A stretch of DNA of 64,000 nucleotides from Aquilutibacter rugosus. GTDB lineage: Bacteria > Pseudomonadota > Gammaproteobacteria > Xanthomonadales > Xanthomonadaceae. How positions within the stretch are numbered: position 1 is the first letter of the stretch; each line of letters starts with the position of its first letter. Location of the stretch: positions 186,001-250,000 of the forward strand of contig NZ_JAZHBO010000002.1 of NCBI RefSeq assembly GCF_036541335.1. Reading direction: 5' to 3'. This document shows, in pieces, positions 14,540-22,565 of the stretch. The position numbers and the translations under genes are program-made. Under the pieces are notes generated by a model. The model had not been told where the DNA came from. It searched no databases and was given only the letters and a program-made list of their open reading frames with translations.

Positions 14540-16126
14540 GTGTCATCTGACAGCGCCGCAACCAATCCGCCTGCCGCCGCCGCTCCGGCGCCGGCCGCAG
14601 CGGGCTTCGCGCCACCCAATCGCGCATTGACAACTCTGGGTCTTACACTTGCATCCTTCATGCAGGTGCTGGACATGACCATTGCCAACGTGTCCTTGCC
14701 GACCATTGCCGGCAATCTGGGCGGCAGTTCCAATCAAGCCACCTGGGTGATCACCTCCTTTGCGGTCAGCAATGCCATCGCACTGCCGCTGACGGGCTAT
14801 TTCACCCGTCGGTTCGGTGAGCGCAAGCTGTTCGTGTGGGCCACCATGGCCTTCGTCATTGCATCGCTGTTGTGTGGCTTGGCCACGAGCATGAACTTGC
14901 TGGTCGGCGCGCGTGCGTTGCAGGGCTTTGTCGCCGGTCCGATGTATCCGGTCACGCAGGCGCTGCTGCTGAGTGTCTATCCGCCCAATAAACGAGGGCA
15001 GGCGCTGGCGCTGTTAGCCATGGTGACGGTGGTAGCACCGATTGCCGGTCCGATTCTCGGTGGCTGGATTACGGACAATTACAGTTGGGAATGGATCTTC
15101 TTCATTAACGTGCCGATTGGCGTGTTTGCGGCGATGGTCGTTGGGGCGCAGCTGAAGGGCCGGCCGGAGCGCACTGAGAAACCGCGCATGGACTATGTTG
15201 GTCTGTTCACGCTGGTCCTGGGCGTCGGTGCGCTGCAAACGCTGCTGGACTTGGGCAACGAACAGGACTGGTTCCACTCCACTGAGATCGTCGTGCTGGC
15301 GGTGATCAGCGTGATTGCACTGGCAGTGTTTGTGATCTGGGAACTCACGGATAAAGACCCGATTGTGGACTTGCGGTTGTTCCGTCACCGCAACTTCCGT
15401 GCCGGCACGATCGCGATGGTGGCGGCGTACTCGGCCTTCTTCAGCGTCGGTCTGATGGTGCCGTTGTGGCTGCAGCGTAACCTGGGCTACACGCCCATCT
15501 GGGCCGGTTTTGCGACGGCTCCGATCGGTATTTTGCCGGTGATTCTGACCCCGTTCGTGGGTCTGTATGCGCAACGTTTCGACTTGCGCTGGGTCGCCAG
15601 TCTGGCCTTCGTGTTCATGGCGGCTACCTGTTTTATGCGATCGGAATTCAACACACTAGTTGATTTCCGGGACATTGCATTGGTGCAGCTGTTCCAGGGT
15701 TTCGGTGTGGCGCTGTTCTTTATGCCCGTGCTGACGATTCTGCTCAGTGACCTCGAGCCGCACGAGATTGCCGGCGGTTCGGGCTTGGCGACCTTTGTGC
15801 GGACCTTGGGCGGTTCGTTTGCCGCTTCGATCACGACTTGGTACTGGAACGAACGCACCACGGTGCATTACGCCCATCTCACCGAGGCGGTGCAGAGCAC
15901 GCAACCAAGCGACGTCGCGCTGGTGGGGCAACTGGGTGGTGGCAACACCACGGCCGGACTGGAGCGCCTGTCGCAGATGATCGCTCAGCAGGCCAACCAG
16001 ATCGGCTTTAATGAGATCTTCCACATTCTCGGCTGGCTGTTTATTTTCGTCATTGCCGTGGTGTGGTTTGCCAAGCCGCCATTCACCGCCAAGGGCGGGC
16101 CTGGCGCCGCAGCGGGCGGTCACTAG
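14540..16126 (+). CDS. emrB: MFS drug exporter, DHA2 family (EmrB-like)
   Basis: A 528-residue 14-helix proton antiporter. Motif C-like LDMTIANVSLPTIAGNLG and the motif A loop GYFTRRFGERKLF are present, along with the DHA2 signature GPILGGWITDNYSWEWIFFINVPIG. It starts at GTG 14540 with AGGAAGG upstream. The N-terminal 28 residues are Ala/Pro-rich and cytoplasmic. It is the energy-coupled component of the operon; likely cargo is hydrophobic drugs or uncouplers, by family analogy. Confidence 0.9.
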   Translation: MSSDSAATNPPAAAAPAPAAAGFAPPNRALTTLGLTLASFMQVLDMTIANVSLPTIAGNLGGSSNQATWVITSFAVSNAIALPLTGYFTRRFGERKLFVWATMAFVIASLLCGLATSMNLLVGARALQGFVAGPMYPVTQALLLSVYPPNKRGQALALLAMVTVVAPIAGPILGGWITDNYSWEWIFFINVPIGVFAAMVVGAQLKGRPERTEKPRMDYVGLFTLVLGVGALQTLLDLGNEQDWFHSTEIVVLAVISVIALAVFVIWELTDKDPIVDLRLFRHRNFRAGTIAMVAAYSAFFSVGLMVPLWLQRNLGYTPIWAGFATAPIGILPVILTPFVGLYAQRFDLRWVASLAFVFMAATCFMRSEFNTLVDFRDIALVQLFQGFGVALFFMPVLTILLSDLEPHEIAGGSGLATFVRTLGGSFAASITTWYWNERTTVHYAHLTEAVQSTQPSDVALVGQLGGGNTTAGLERLSQMIAQQANQIGFNEIFHILGWLFIFVIAVVWFAKPPFTAKGGPGAAAGGH

Positions 16127-16161
16127 TCGGGGTATCACGCCCCGGCTGGCCGCCGGTTTGC

Positions 16162-16170
16162 TGGTATAAT
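16162..16170 (+). promoter_or_regulatory. Extended -10 promoter for thrS leader
   Basis: TGGTATAAT is a consensus extended -10 element (TGn-TATAAT), with no clear -35. Transcription would begin near 16177 and produce a leader of about 170 bases before thrS. Confidence 0.55.
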
Positions 16171-16237
16171 CAGGGCAACGTTTCAAGATGGGATCTGCAG
16201 GTCTCCGGCGCGGCAACGTCCCGGATTCGCGTGCGAC

Positions 16238-16264
16238 ATGAGGACTACCTTCCGCCACCGTTGA
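16238..16264 (+). CDS. Possible thrS leader peptide (8 codons)
   Basis: ATG AGG ACT ACC TTC CGC CAC CGT TGA encodes M-R-T-T-F-R-H-R, with two adjacent threonine codons, inside the thrS leader and upstream of an intrinsic terminator. That is the arrangement of ribosome-mediated attenuation. Against it: only two Thr codons and no obvious ribosome binding site. Confidence 0.35.
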   Translation: MRTTFRHR

Positions 16265-16297
16265 TCCATGGCCCCGGGTGCACACTGCATCTCGGAC

Positions 16298-16326
16298 AGG
16301 CGCCATGTGGCGCCTTTCTTGTTTCT
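16298..16326 (+). terminator. Intrinsic terminator / attenuator upstream of thrS
   Basis: An 8-base stem AGGCGCCA / TGGCGCCT (16298-16305, 16308-16315) with a tight loop, followed by TTCTTGTTTCT. It lies between the thrS promoter and the thrS start only 24 bases downstream, so it probably controls read-through into thrS rather than merely ending emrB transcripts. GGCGC at 16207-16211 could pair with either arm as an antiterminator. Confidence 0.6.
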
Positions 16327-16349
16327 GTTCCCCTCATTACCGACTCCAT

Positions 16350-18251
16350 ATGATCTCGATTACGCTTCCCGACGGCTCGCAACGCCAATTCGAAAATCCC
16401 GTTTCCGTATACGATGTGGCTGCCAGCATTGGCGCCGGTCTGGCCAAGGCCACCTTGGCCGGCAAGGTCAACGGACAACTGGTTGATGCCGGCACGGTCA
16501 TCGACAACGATGCCAGCCTGGAAATCGTGACCGAGAAGTCGCCCGAGGCGCTGGATATTCTGCGGCACTCGACCGCGCACTTGCTGGCACAGGCCGTGCA
16601 GCGTCTGTTCCCCGGCGCGCAAGTCACCATTGGCCCGGTGATTGATAACGGCTTCTATTACGACTTTGCGTACGAGCGTCCGTTCACGCCCGAGGATTTG
16701 CCTCTGATCGAAGAGGAAATGCGCAAGATCGTCAAGGAATCGCAGCCGGTTTCGCGCAGCGTCAAGTCGCGCGATGATGCGGTGAGCTTTTTCCGCGGTC
16801 TGGGCGAGAACTACAAGGCCGAAATCATCGAGAGCATTCCTGCTTCCGAAGATCTGTCGCTGTACACGCAAGGCGAATTCACCGATCTGTGTCGCGGCCC
16901 GCACGTGCCCAACACCGATAAGCTTCGCGCCTTCAAGCTGATGAAGGTGGCCGGTGCGTACTGGCGCGGCGACAGCAACAACGCAATGCTCTCGCGCATC
17001 TACGGTACCGCCTGGCTCAACGACAAAGACCTCAAGGCATACCTGCTTCAGCTCGAAGAAGCCGAAAAGCGCGATCACCGTAAGATTGCCAAGGCTCAGG
17101 ATCTCTTCCACATCCAGGAAGAAGGCCCGGGTCTGGTGTTCTGGCATCCCAAGGGTTGGTCGATCTGGCAAGTGGTCGAGCAGCACATGCGCGGCGTTTA
17201 CCGCAAGAGCGGCTATCAGGAAGTGCGTTGCCCGCAGATTCTCGATGTCTCACTGTGGAAGCGTTCGGGTCACTGGGATAACTACCAGGACAACATGTTC
17301 TTTACCGAGTCCGAAAAGCGCACCTATGCCGTCAAGCCCATGAACTGCCCGGGCCACGTGCAGGTGTTCAACTCCGGTCTGCACTCGTACCGTGACCTGC
17401 CGATTCGTTACGGTGAGTTCGGTGCCTGCCATCGCAATGAACCGTCGGGTGCCTTGCACGGTATCCTGCGCGTGCGCGGTTTTACTCAGGACGATGGCCA
17501 TATCTTCTGCACCGAGGCGCAGGTCGAGGACGAAGTGCGTGCCTTCCACCGGCAAGCGCTGGATGTGTACAAGACGTTCGGTTTCAGCGATATCCAGATC
17601 AAGATTGCCTTGCGTCCGGATTCGCGCCTGGGCGATGACGCCACCTGGGATCGTGCCGAAGATGCACTGCGCGATGCCTTGCGCTCGGCCGGTGTCGAGT
17701 GGGAAGAGTTGCCGGGCGAGGGCGCCTTCTACGGTCCCAAGATCGAGTACCACCTGAAGGACGCGATTGGCCGCACCTGGCAGCTGGGCACCATGCAGGT
17801 CGACTTTATGATGCCGGCCCGTCTGGGCGCGGAGTACATCAACGAGCAAAGCCAGCGCGTGCATCCGGTCATGTTGCACCGGGCCATTGTGGGCTCCATG
17901 GAGCGCTTCATTGGGATCCTGATCGAGCATCATGCCGGCGTGTTCCCGACTTGGCTGGCCCCGATTCAGGCCGTGGCACTCAACATCACCGACGCGCAGG
18001 GCGAGTTCGTCCGCGAAGTGGCCGCGCGCCTGGGTGATCTGGGTATCCGTGCCGATGTCGACGACCGCAACGAGAAAATTGGCTTTAAAATCCGCGAACA
18101 TACGCTGCAGCGGGTCCCTTACCTGCTGGTAGCGGGTGACCGGGAGCGCGAGCAGGGCCTGATTTCGGTCCGCACCCGCGCCGGCGAAGATTTGGGTACT
18201 ATGACGCCTGAGGCCTTTGCTGAACGCGTCAGAGCCGAATACGGCGCCTGA
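16350..18251 (+). CDS. thrS: Threonyl-tRNA synthetase
   Basis: A 633-residue class II synthetase (E. coli 642) that charges tRNA-Thr. Domain order: TGS (1-62, starting MISITLPDGSQ), editing domain with HSTAHLLAQAV (the HxxxH zinc/editing site) and DLCRGPHVPNT, catalytic core with MNCPGHVQVF, RYGEFGACHRNEPSG and the class II motif 3 HRAIVGSMERF, then an anticodon-binding domain. The start at 16350 matches the family N-terminus; longer frames upstream would read through the attenuator. Confidence 0.95.
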   Translation: MISITLPDGSQRQFENPVSVYDVAASIGAGLAKATLAGKVNGQLVDAGTVIDNDASLEIVTEKSPEALDILRHSTAHLLAQAVQRLFPGAQVTIGPVIDNGFYYDFAYERPFTPEDLPLIEEEMRKIVKESQPVSRSVKSRDDAVSFFRGLGENYKAEIIESIPASEDLSLYTQGEFTDLCRGPHVPNTDKLRAFKLMKVAGAYWRGDSNNAMLSRIYGTAWLNDKDLKAYLLQLEEAEKRDHRKIAKAQDLFHIQEEGPGLVFWHPKGWSIWQVVEQHMRGVYRKSGYQEVRCPQILDVSLWKRSGHWDNYQDNMFFTESEKRTYAVKPMNCPGHVQVFNSGLHSYRDLPIRYGEFGACHRNEPSGALHGILRVRGFTQDDGHIFCTEAQVEDEVRAFHRQALDVYKTFGFSDIQIKIALRPDSRLGDDATWDRAEDALRDALRSAGVEWEELPGEGAFYGPKIEYHLKDAIGRTWQLGTMQVDFMMPARLGAEYINEQSQRVHPVMLHRAIVGSMERFIGILIEHHAGVFPTWLAPIQAVALNITDAQGEFVREVAARLGDLGIRADVDDRNEKIGFKIREHTLQRVPYLLVAGDREREQGLISVRTRAGEDLGTMTPEAFAERVRAEYGA

Positions 18252-18332
18252 TTTGGGTTTACCATTTACAATATAGACCTGCGCGCCCCGTTTGACGGGA
18301 CGGCGGCAACTGATCACTTTGGAGATTGATTT

Positions 18333-18854
18333 ATCAGCACTACGGAAAAACAGAACCGCAGGAATTCCGAGATTCGCGTCCCCCGTGTCCGCGTTATCGG
18401 CAGCGATGGCGAACAGCTCGGTATCCTGAGCCGCGATGAGGCCCTGCGGGCCGCTGAGGAGTTGGGACTTGATCTGGTTGAAATCCAGCCCAACGTTGAT
18501 CCGCCGGTTTGCAAGATCATGGACTTCGGCAAGTTCCGCTTTGAACAGCAAAAGCGCGCTTCCGAAACCAAGAAAAAGCAAAAACAGGTTGAAATCAAGG
18601 AACTGAAGTTCCGTCCGGTGACGGACGAGGGCGACTATCAGATCAAGCTGCGCAACATGCGTCGTTTCCTTGAAGAAGGCGACAAGGTCAAGGTCAATAT
18701 CCGTTTCCGTGGCCGCGAAATGTCGCACATGGAGCTGGGTCGGCAGATGGCTGAGCGCATTGAGGCCGATCTGGGTGAGGACATCGTCGTCGAATCGCGG
18801 CCTCGTCTCGAAGGCCGGCAGATGGTCATGATGATCGCACCCAAAAAGAAGTAA
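18333..18854 (+). CDS. infC: Translation initiation factor IF-3 (AUC start)
   Basis: A 173-residue IF-3. The protein must start at ATC 18333: GGAG lies 8 bases upstream, an in-frame TGA sits at 18327-18329, and the next conventional start (TTG 18462) would remove the conserved N-terminal domain (NRRNSEIRVPRVRVIG). IF-3 rejects non-AUG starts, so infC genes commonly use AUU or AUC to autoregulate. The linker (KKKQKQVEIKELKF) and C-terminal domain (GDYQIKLRNMRRFLEEGDKVKV) are intact. rpmI and rplT, its usual downstream partners, are absent here. Confidence 0.93.
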   Translation: MSTTEKQNRRNSEIRVPRVRVIGSDGEQLGILSRDEALRAAEELGLDLVEIQPNVDPPVCKIMDFGKFRFEQQKRASETKKKQKQVEIKELKFRPVTDEGDYQIKLRNMRRFLEEGDKVKVNIRFRGREMSHMELGRQMAERIEADLGEDIVVESRPRLEGRQMVMMIAPKKK

Positions 18855-18924
18855 GCTACGTTCGGTCTACAGGTCTTGGCGCCTCACCGCGACCGCCTGT
18901 GAACTAAAGAGTGACTTCACTCAC

Positions 18925-18948
18925 ATCGCCCCGCATCCGCGGGGCGAT
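18925..18948 (+). terminator. Hairpin after infC
   Basis: A perfect 10-base stem ATCGCCCCGC / GCGGGGCGAT with loop ATCC. Few T residues follow, but its position 70 bases after infC fits termination of thrS-infC. Confidence 0.55.
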
Positions 18949-18971
18949 TGCGTATGGGCCTTGCCGCACTT

Positions 18972-18980
18972 TGTTATAGT
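18972..18980 (+). promoter_or_regulatory. Extended -10 promoter of kdkA
   Basis: TGTTATAGT (TGn plus TATAGT) ends 6 bases before ATG 18987, predicting an mRNA that begins at or beside the start codon. Confidence 0.4.
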
Positions 18981-18986
18981 GTTTCG

Positions 18987-19745
18987 ATGTCTTCACGAGT
19001 TCTTGCCGACATCCGGCACTATCAGAATGCAGCGGGCCAGGGCGCCGTTGTTACGGCGCACAGCCGATCCAATCTGATTACCCCGGAGTGGTTTGAACCC
19101 CGGCACTGGGGCGAGTCGGCCGAGCGCATTCGCACGGGCGGACGCGGGGGTGCCTACGTTGTGCATACGCCGATTGGCCCATTGCTGTTGCGGCGCTATC
19201 TGCGCGGCGGCATGGTCGGTCCAGTCTTAAAGGACCGCTACTTTTTTCAAGGCGGCAATCGCACTCGCAGTTTTTCCGAGTTCTTTTTAACGGCCGATCT
19301 GTTCGAGAAGGGAGCGCCGGTACCCGAGCCGATCGCCGCCACTTACTGGCGCAGCGGCAAGTTCTATCGCGCCGCCATCTTGCTGCAGTTCCTGCGCGAT
19401 ATCCGCACGTTTGGCAGTCTCATGGTGGATCAAGGTGCGAAGGCGCCGTGGGCCGACACCGGCCGTCTGATCGCCAAAGCGCATCGTCACGGACTGGATC
19501 ACGCCGATCTCAACGCGCACAACATTGTGTTCAATGCACGAGGGCAGGGCTGGCTGATTGATTTCGACCGCTCGCATGTGCGCATCCCCGAAACCGCGTG
19601 GCGCGAGAACAATCTGCAGCGTCTGAAACGTTCGGTGCTGAAGATTCAGAGCGAACATTCGAGCCAGCTGGATGCTTCTGTGGCTTTGCAGGGATTTGAG
19701 CAGCTCGAAGATGCCTACTGTCAGGCTTGGGCCCGCGGCGTCTAG
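18987..19745 (+). CDS. kdkA: 3-deoxy-D-manno-octulosonic acid kinase
   Basis: A 252-residue kinase of the WaaP/RIO-like fold. The nucleotide-binding strand reads LLLRRYLRGG, the catalytic loop DHADLNAHNIVF and the metal site WLIDFDRS; this trio is the KdkA signature. The enzyme phosphorylates the first Kdo of lipid A-Kdo at O-4 on the inner face of the inner membrane, making the single-Kdo phosphorylated core seen in Haemophilus, Vibrio and xanthomonads. An imperfect GC hairpin (19750-19766) follows the stop. Confidence 0.85.
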   Translation: MSSRVLADIRHYQNAAGQGAVVTAHSRSNLITPEWFEPRHWGESAERIRTGGRGGAYVVHTPIGPLLLRRYLRGGMVGPVLKDRYFFQGGNRTRSFSEFFLTADLFEKGAPVPEPIAATYWRSGKFYRAAILLQFLRDIRTFGSLMVDQGAKAPWADTGRLIAKAHRHGLDHADLNAHNIVFNARGQGWLIDFDRSHVRIPETAWRENNLQRLKRSVLKIQSEHSSQLDASVALQGFEQLEDAYCQAWARGV

Positions 19746-19774
19746 CGCGGTCGCGCAGCGCGCGACGCCGCGCC

Positions 19775-19876
19775 TTGGTAAATGGAAATTGGAAACTGGT
19801 ATTGGTAAATGGTGCGGGGCGCTATGAACGCCGACCAACCCCACCATTTACCATTTCCCAAACACCATTTACCGGA
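19775..19876. repeat. Dispersed A/T-rich repeat, copy A
   Basis: The left arm contains TGGTAAATG and TTGGAAACTGG. The right arm has CACCATTTACC, then CCATTTCCCAAACACC. The arms are partly inverted copies of each other. A second copy with the same arms lies at 34522-34671. The element is intergenic, between kdkA and the SRP RNA gene, and encodes nothing. Confidence 0.6.
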
Positions 19877-19884
19877 ATGGAGAT

Positions 19885-19986
19885 GGCCCCGCCAGCACAT
19901 CCCGGCACCCACATCAGTAAATACCGTTGCTGCCTTCCGGCCCTGGCGGAGTTTTCTACCTAGTGTCGCGGGAGGCCAACGGGGCC
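19885..19986 (-). ncRNA. ffs: 4.5S RNA of the signal recognition particle
   Basis: The minus strand carries CAGGGCCGGAAGGCAGCA, the universally conserved tip of bacterial SRP RNA (symmetric and asymmetric internal loops plus GGAA tetraloop). GGCCCCGTTGGCC at the 5' end pairs with GGCGGGGCC at the 3' end, giving a rod of about 102 nt, normal for a gammaproteobacterial 4.5S RNA. A TAAAAT box lies about 25 bases upstream and would give a short 5' leader for RNase P to remove. With Ffh it targets inner-membrane proteins. Confidence 0.93.
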
Positions 19987-20030
19987 ACCATAGTGACTTG
20001 CAAAATCAGCCGTCTATTTTAGCGCATTCG

Positions 20031-20720
20031 TCAGGCGGCTGCTTCGGTTTCGATCTCGCCGATGGGTTCGGCCAGGTCGGACTCTTCGTTACGGGCATTA
20101 TTGACCCGTTTGCTGACCGGAAAAATCGCCAGCGGGGGCGCGGGCTCCATCAGCAAACGCATGGACTCCTTGGGCTCCGTGGCGTGCAGCCAAGGCATGA
20201 CCAGCTCGGGGCGCAGCATCACGGGCATGCGGGAGTGGACACGGTCGGCAATGCCATTAGCGGGTTTGGTGACGATGGTAAAGGTCAGCAGAGCACTATT
20301 GCCGGCATCGGTCCACAGCTCGAACAGGCCGGCGAACCATAGGGCCTCATCGGTGGCATGGGCGATGGCATAGGGCTGTTTGGGCGCCGGCCCTGCGATC
20401 CATTCGTAATAGTTGCGCGCGGGAATCACGCAATGACGATAGCGATACGCGCCGCGGAACATGCCGCTGGTGTCCACGGTTTCGATGCGGGCGTTGATCG
20501 GATGCGGTGGCGACAAGTCCTTTTTCCAGCCGGGAACCAGTCCCCATTGCATGGGGAGGGCGATGTCCTTGCCTTCGAAATGGGCGACCGTTGCGACGGC
20601 AGCGGTAGGCGCAATGTTGAAGCGCGGACGGATGTGTTCGTTGAGCTCGTCGCGCAAATGCTCGGCCATGCCGGGCGGAAGATGACTCTTGAGTAGGACT
20701 TGGGCGAAGCGGCCGCACAT
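20031..20720 (-). CDS. yedK: SRAP-family abasic-site peptidase (YedK/HMCES)
   Basis: A 229-residue SOS-response-associated protein. It begins MCGRF; after Met removal Cys2 becomes the N-terminal residue that crosslinks abasic sites in single-stranded DNA. Other family signatures: FNIAPT, the conserved CVIPARNYYEW block and the late MPVML. Normal family length. It protects AP sites at stalled forks. No neighbouring SOS genes and no LexA box are evident. Confidence 0.9.
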   Translation of the reverse strand: MCGRFAQVLLKSHLPPGMAEHLRDELNEHIRPRFNIAPTAAVATVAHFEGKDIALPMQWGLVPGWKKDLSPPHPINARIETVDTSGMFRGAYRYRHCVIPARNYYEWIAGPAPKQPYAIAHATDEALWFAGLFELWTDAGNSALLTFTIVTKPANGIADRVHSRMPVMLRPELVMPWLHATEPKESMRLLMEPAPPLAIFPVSKRVNNARNEESDLAEPIGEIETEAAA

Positions 20721-20814
20721 GGCGTCGAGGTTCCGTAGGTTCTAAACACCAGCATACGAAGAGTTGGCCGCCAAGTTCTGAATGCCGGCTCTCTAGGCTC
20801 GGCTGGCGTCGGTA

Positions 20815-21868
20815 TTAGCGCTTGGCGTCTGCGGCTTGTGACGGCAACATCGCCACGGCCAATAACGTGACTAAGGACAATGCGGCGCCGGTGGCATGGC
20901 CGACAGCAGGCCTTGCGTGAGTCCCATGTGGAGTCCCCAAATCGCCACGCCGATTTATACACCCGGTTGGGTGAGGGTGCGGGCGAGCACGATGTCCGCT
21001 GCGGCCAGAGCGAGCATGCCCAATGCGAGCAAGCCTTTGCGACTCATGCGATCGGCCATCAGTCCCACGGGATAGGCACTTAGCGAATAGACCAGACTCA
21101 TCACCACCATCAGTAGCGGCACATGCGCATTGCTCATGCCGATCTGGCTGCCACGCAACACCAGGAACGCCTCGCTGAAACGTGCGAGCGACAAGAAGCC
21201 GCCGACCATCGCAACGATCCAGAATGGGCGTCCTAATTTGCGAAGGCCTTCGCGCGTGATCGGAAGGCGGGCGGCCTTGGCGGCATTCGGGGGCTCGCTC
21301 AAGCCGAAGATAATCAGCAGCACGCACAGAAACGCAGGAATGACGGCAAACCACAGCACCTGCAGAATGTCGTCAACCCAGTAGCTCAACAGCACCACAG
21401 CAAACAGCGGGCCCAGCACTGCACCCACAGTATCCATAGACTGACGAAGGCCAAACGCCGCGCCGCGGTTCTCATTGCTTGTCACGTCTGCAATCAGCGC
21501 ATCGCGGGGTGCGCCGCGAATGCCTTTACCGAAACGGTCCACCGTCTGGCGGTTACTACCATTCCAATGCTATCGGCCATAGGAAACAGCGGTTTTGTCA
21601 GTGCGGCCAGTCCGTAGCCAAGTAGCACCAGCGGTTTGCGCTTACCGAAGGCATCGCTGATGTACCCGGAGAATGTCTTGGTCACCAGCACCAGTGCTTC
21701 GGATGCGCCTTCAAGAAGCCCGATTGACAACGCACTGGCGCCGAGCACAGAGGACAGCAGCACCGGCAACAGCGCGTGCACCATTTCGGAGCTCATATCC
21801 ATCAGCAGGCTCACGAAACCGAGCGTCCACACGGCGCGAGGCACGGGCGTTCGGGTGGTTGGTGTCAT
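20815..21868 (-). pseudogene. MFS transporter pseudogene
   Basis: The first 110 residues (starting MTPTTRTPVPRAVW, helices 1-3) end in a frameshift near 21540. The protein resumes in another frame at DRFGKGIRGAPRDALIAD, a diagnostic loop of its MFS subfamily. It is then stopped by a TAA at 20955-20957, in a place where a tyrosine codon would restore GVYIGVAIWGLHMGLTQGL. The final TM segment survives in a further frame with an apparent internal deletion. Frameshift, nonsense and deletion together mean real decay rather than one sequencing error. Confidence 0.85.
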
Positions 21869-21939
21869 GCGCGGGTCCGATGCAGGATGCAGGTTGAATC
21901 GCTAGCTTAGCGGCATCAGCCTCTGCTTGTTGGTCTAAC

Positions 21940-22245
21940 GGTGCGGGTTCGCTTGAGATCGACGGCACGCGTCTGAAAGACATGCCGGGCTTTCCGGCAG
22001 AGTACTACCAGGAGGCAGATACGTTCTCGACCGTTCTCGACCTGTATCGGGCATCGCAAGGAGTGCAGTGGACGATGTTGTCGCCGGCACCGATGATCAG
22101 CCCGGGTGAGCGCACCGGCCAGTATCGTGTGGGTACCGATAGCCCGCTCGGCGATGCCATCAGCGCGGAGGATTTTGCAGTTGCGATCGTTGACGAGCTG
22201 GAGAAGCCCGCGCATGCCGGTAAACGGTTTGCGGTTGCCAACTGA
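21940..22245 (+). pseudogene. C-terminal remnant of an NAD(P)H-binding oxidoreductase
   Basis: The frame encodes GAGSLEIDGT, then FPAEYYQEAD, TMLSPAPMISPGERTGQYRVG and ISAEDFAVAIVDELE. This is the C-terminal half of YwnB-type atypical short-chain dehydrogenases. The N-terminal Rossmann half with its glycine-rich loop is missing; the upstream bases do not encode it. An ATG at 21982 could start an 87-residue fragment, but this is most likely debris. Confidence 0.75.
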
Positions 22246-22298
22246 TCGGAAGGCGAGGAGGGAACGCCTGGCTCGGATGCCACCTTGCCGGCGCTACG

Positions 22299-22327
22299 TT
22301 GCCTACGAGGGCCAAATCCGCTAGAAT
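22299..22327 (+). promoter_or_regulatory. Promoter of tRNA-Ser
   Basis: TTGCCT (22299-22304), 17-base spacer, TAGAAT (22322-22327), about 30 bases before the mature tRNA. Confidence 0.6.
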
Positions 22328-22358
22328 ATTGCGTTCTGTCGCCTCGGCGCAGAAATCT

Positions 22359-22451
22359 GGAGAGGTGTCCGAGTGGTTGAAGGAGCACGCCTGGAAAGTG
22401 TGTAAGCGTCTAAACCGCGCTTCGGGGGTTCGAATCCCCCTCTCTCCGCCA
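22359..22451 (+). tRNA. tRNA-Ser (GGA)
   Basis: A 93-base class II tRNA. The acceptor stem GGAGAGG pairs with TCTCTCC (one G-U), the anticodon loop CTGGAAA sits on a CACGC/GTGTG stem and gives anticodon GGA, there is a long variable arm typical of serine, the T loop is GGTTCGAATCC, and CCA is encoded. It reads serine codons UCC and UCU. Confidence 0.97.
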
Positions 22452-22461
22452 GATACAGAAA

Positions 22462-22487
22462 CCCCGCCCAATTGGGCGGGGTTTTTT
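22462..22487 (+). terminator. Strong intrinsic terminator after tRNA-Ser
   Basis: CCCCGCCC-AATT-GGGCGGGG followed by six Ts. Confidence 0.92.
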
Positions 22488-22514
22488 GGTATCTGCGGAT
22501 CAGATATTTAACCA

Positions 22515-22524
22515 CCCCCCCCCC
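22515..22524. repeat. Run of ten C
   Basis: A homopolymer of ten C on the plus strand, 42 bases beyond the end of res and just after the tRNA terminator. It is outside any coding sequence. Confidence 0.7.
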
Positions 22525-22565
22525 GGAACAGGGCTGCGTATGATCTCCTGATCTTTTTACAGTAA

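Noticed and set aside
13293..14633. A 446-codon minus-strand frame across emrA.
   Set aside because: Antisense shadow of a clear membrane-fusion protein gene; no motif and no ribosome binding site.
17250..18728. A 492-codon minus-strand frame across thrS and infC.
   Set aside because: Runs through two certain genes on the opposite strand; no homology recognised.
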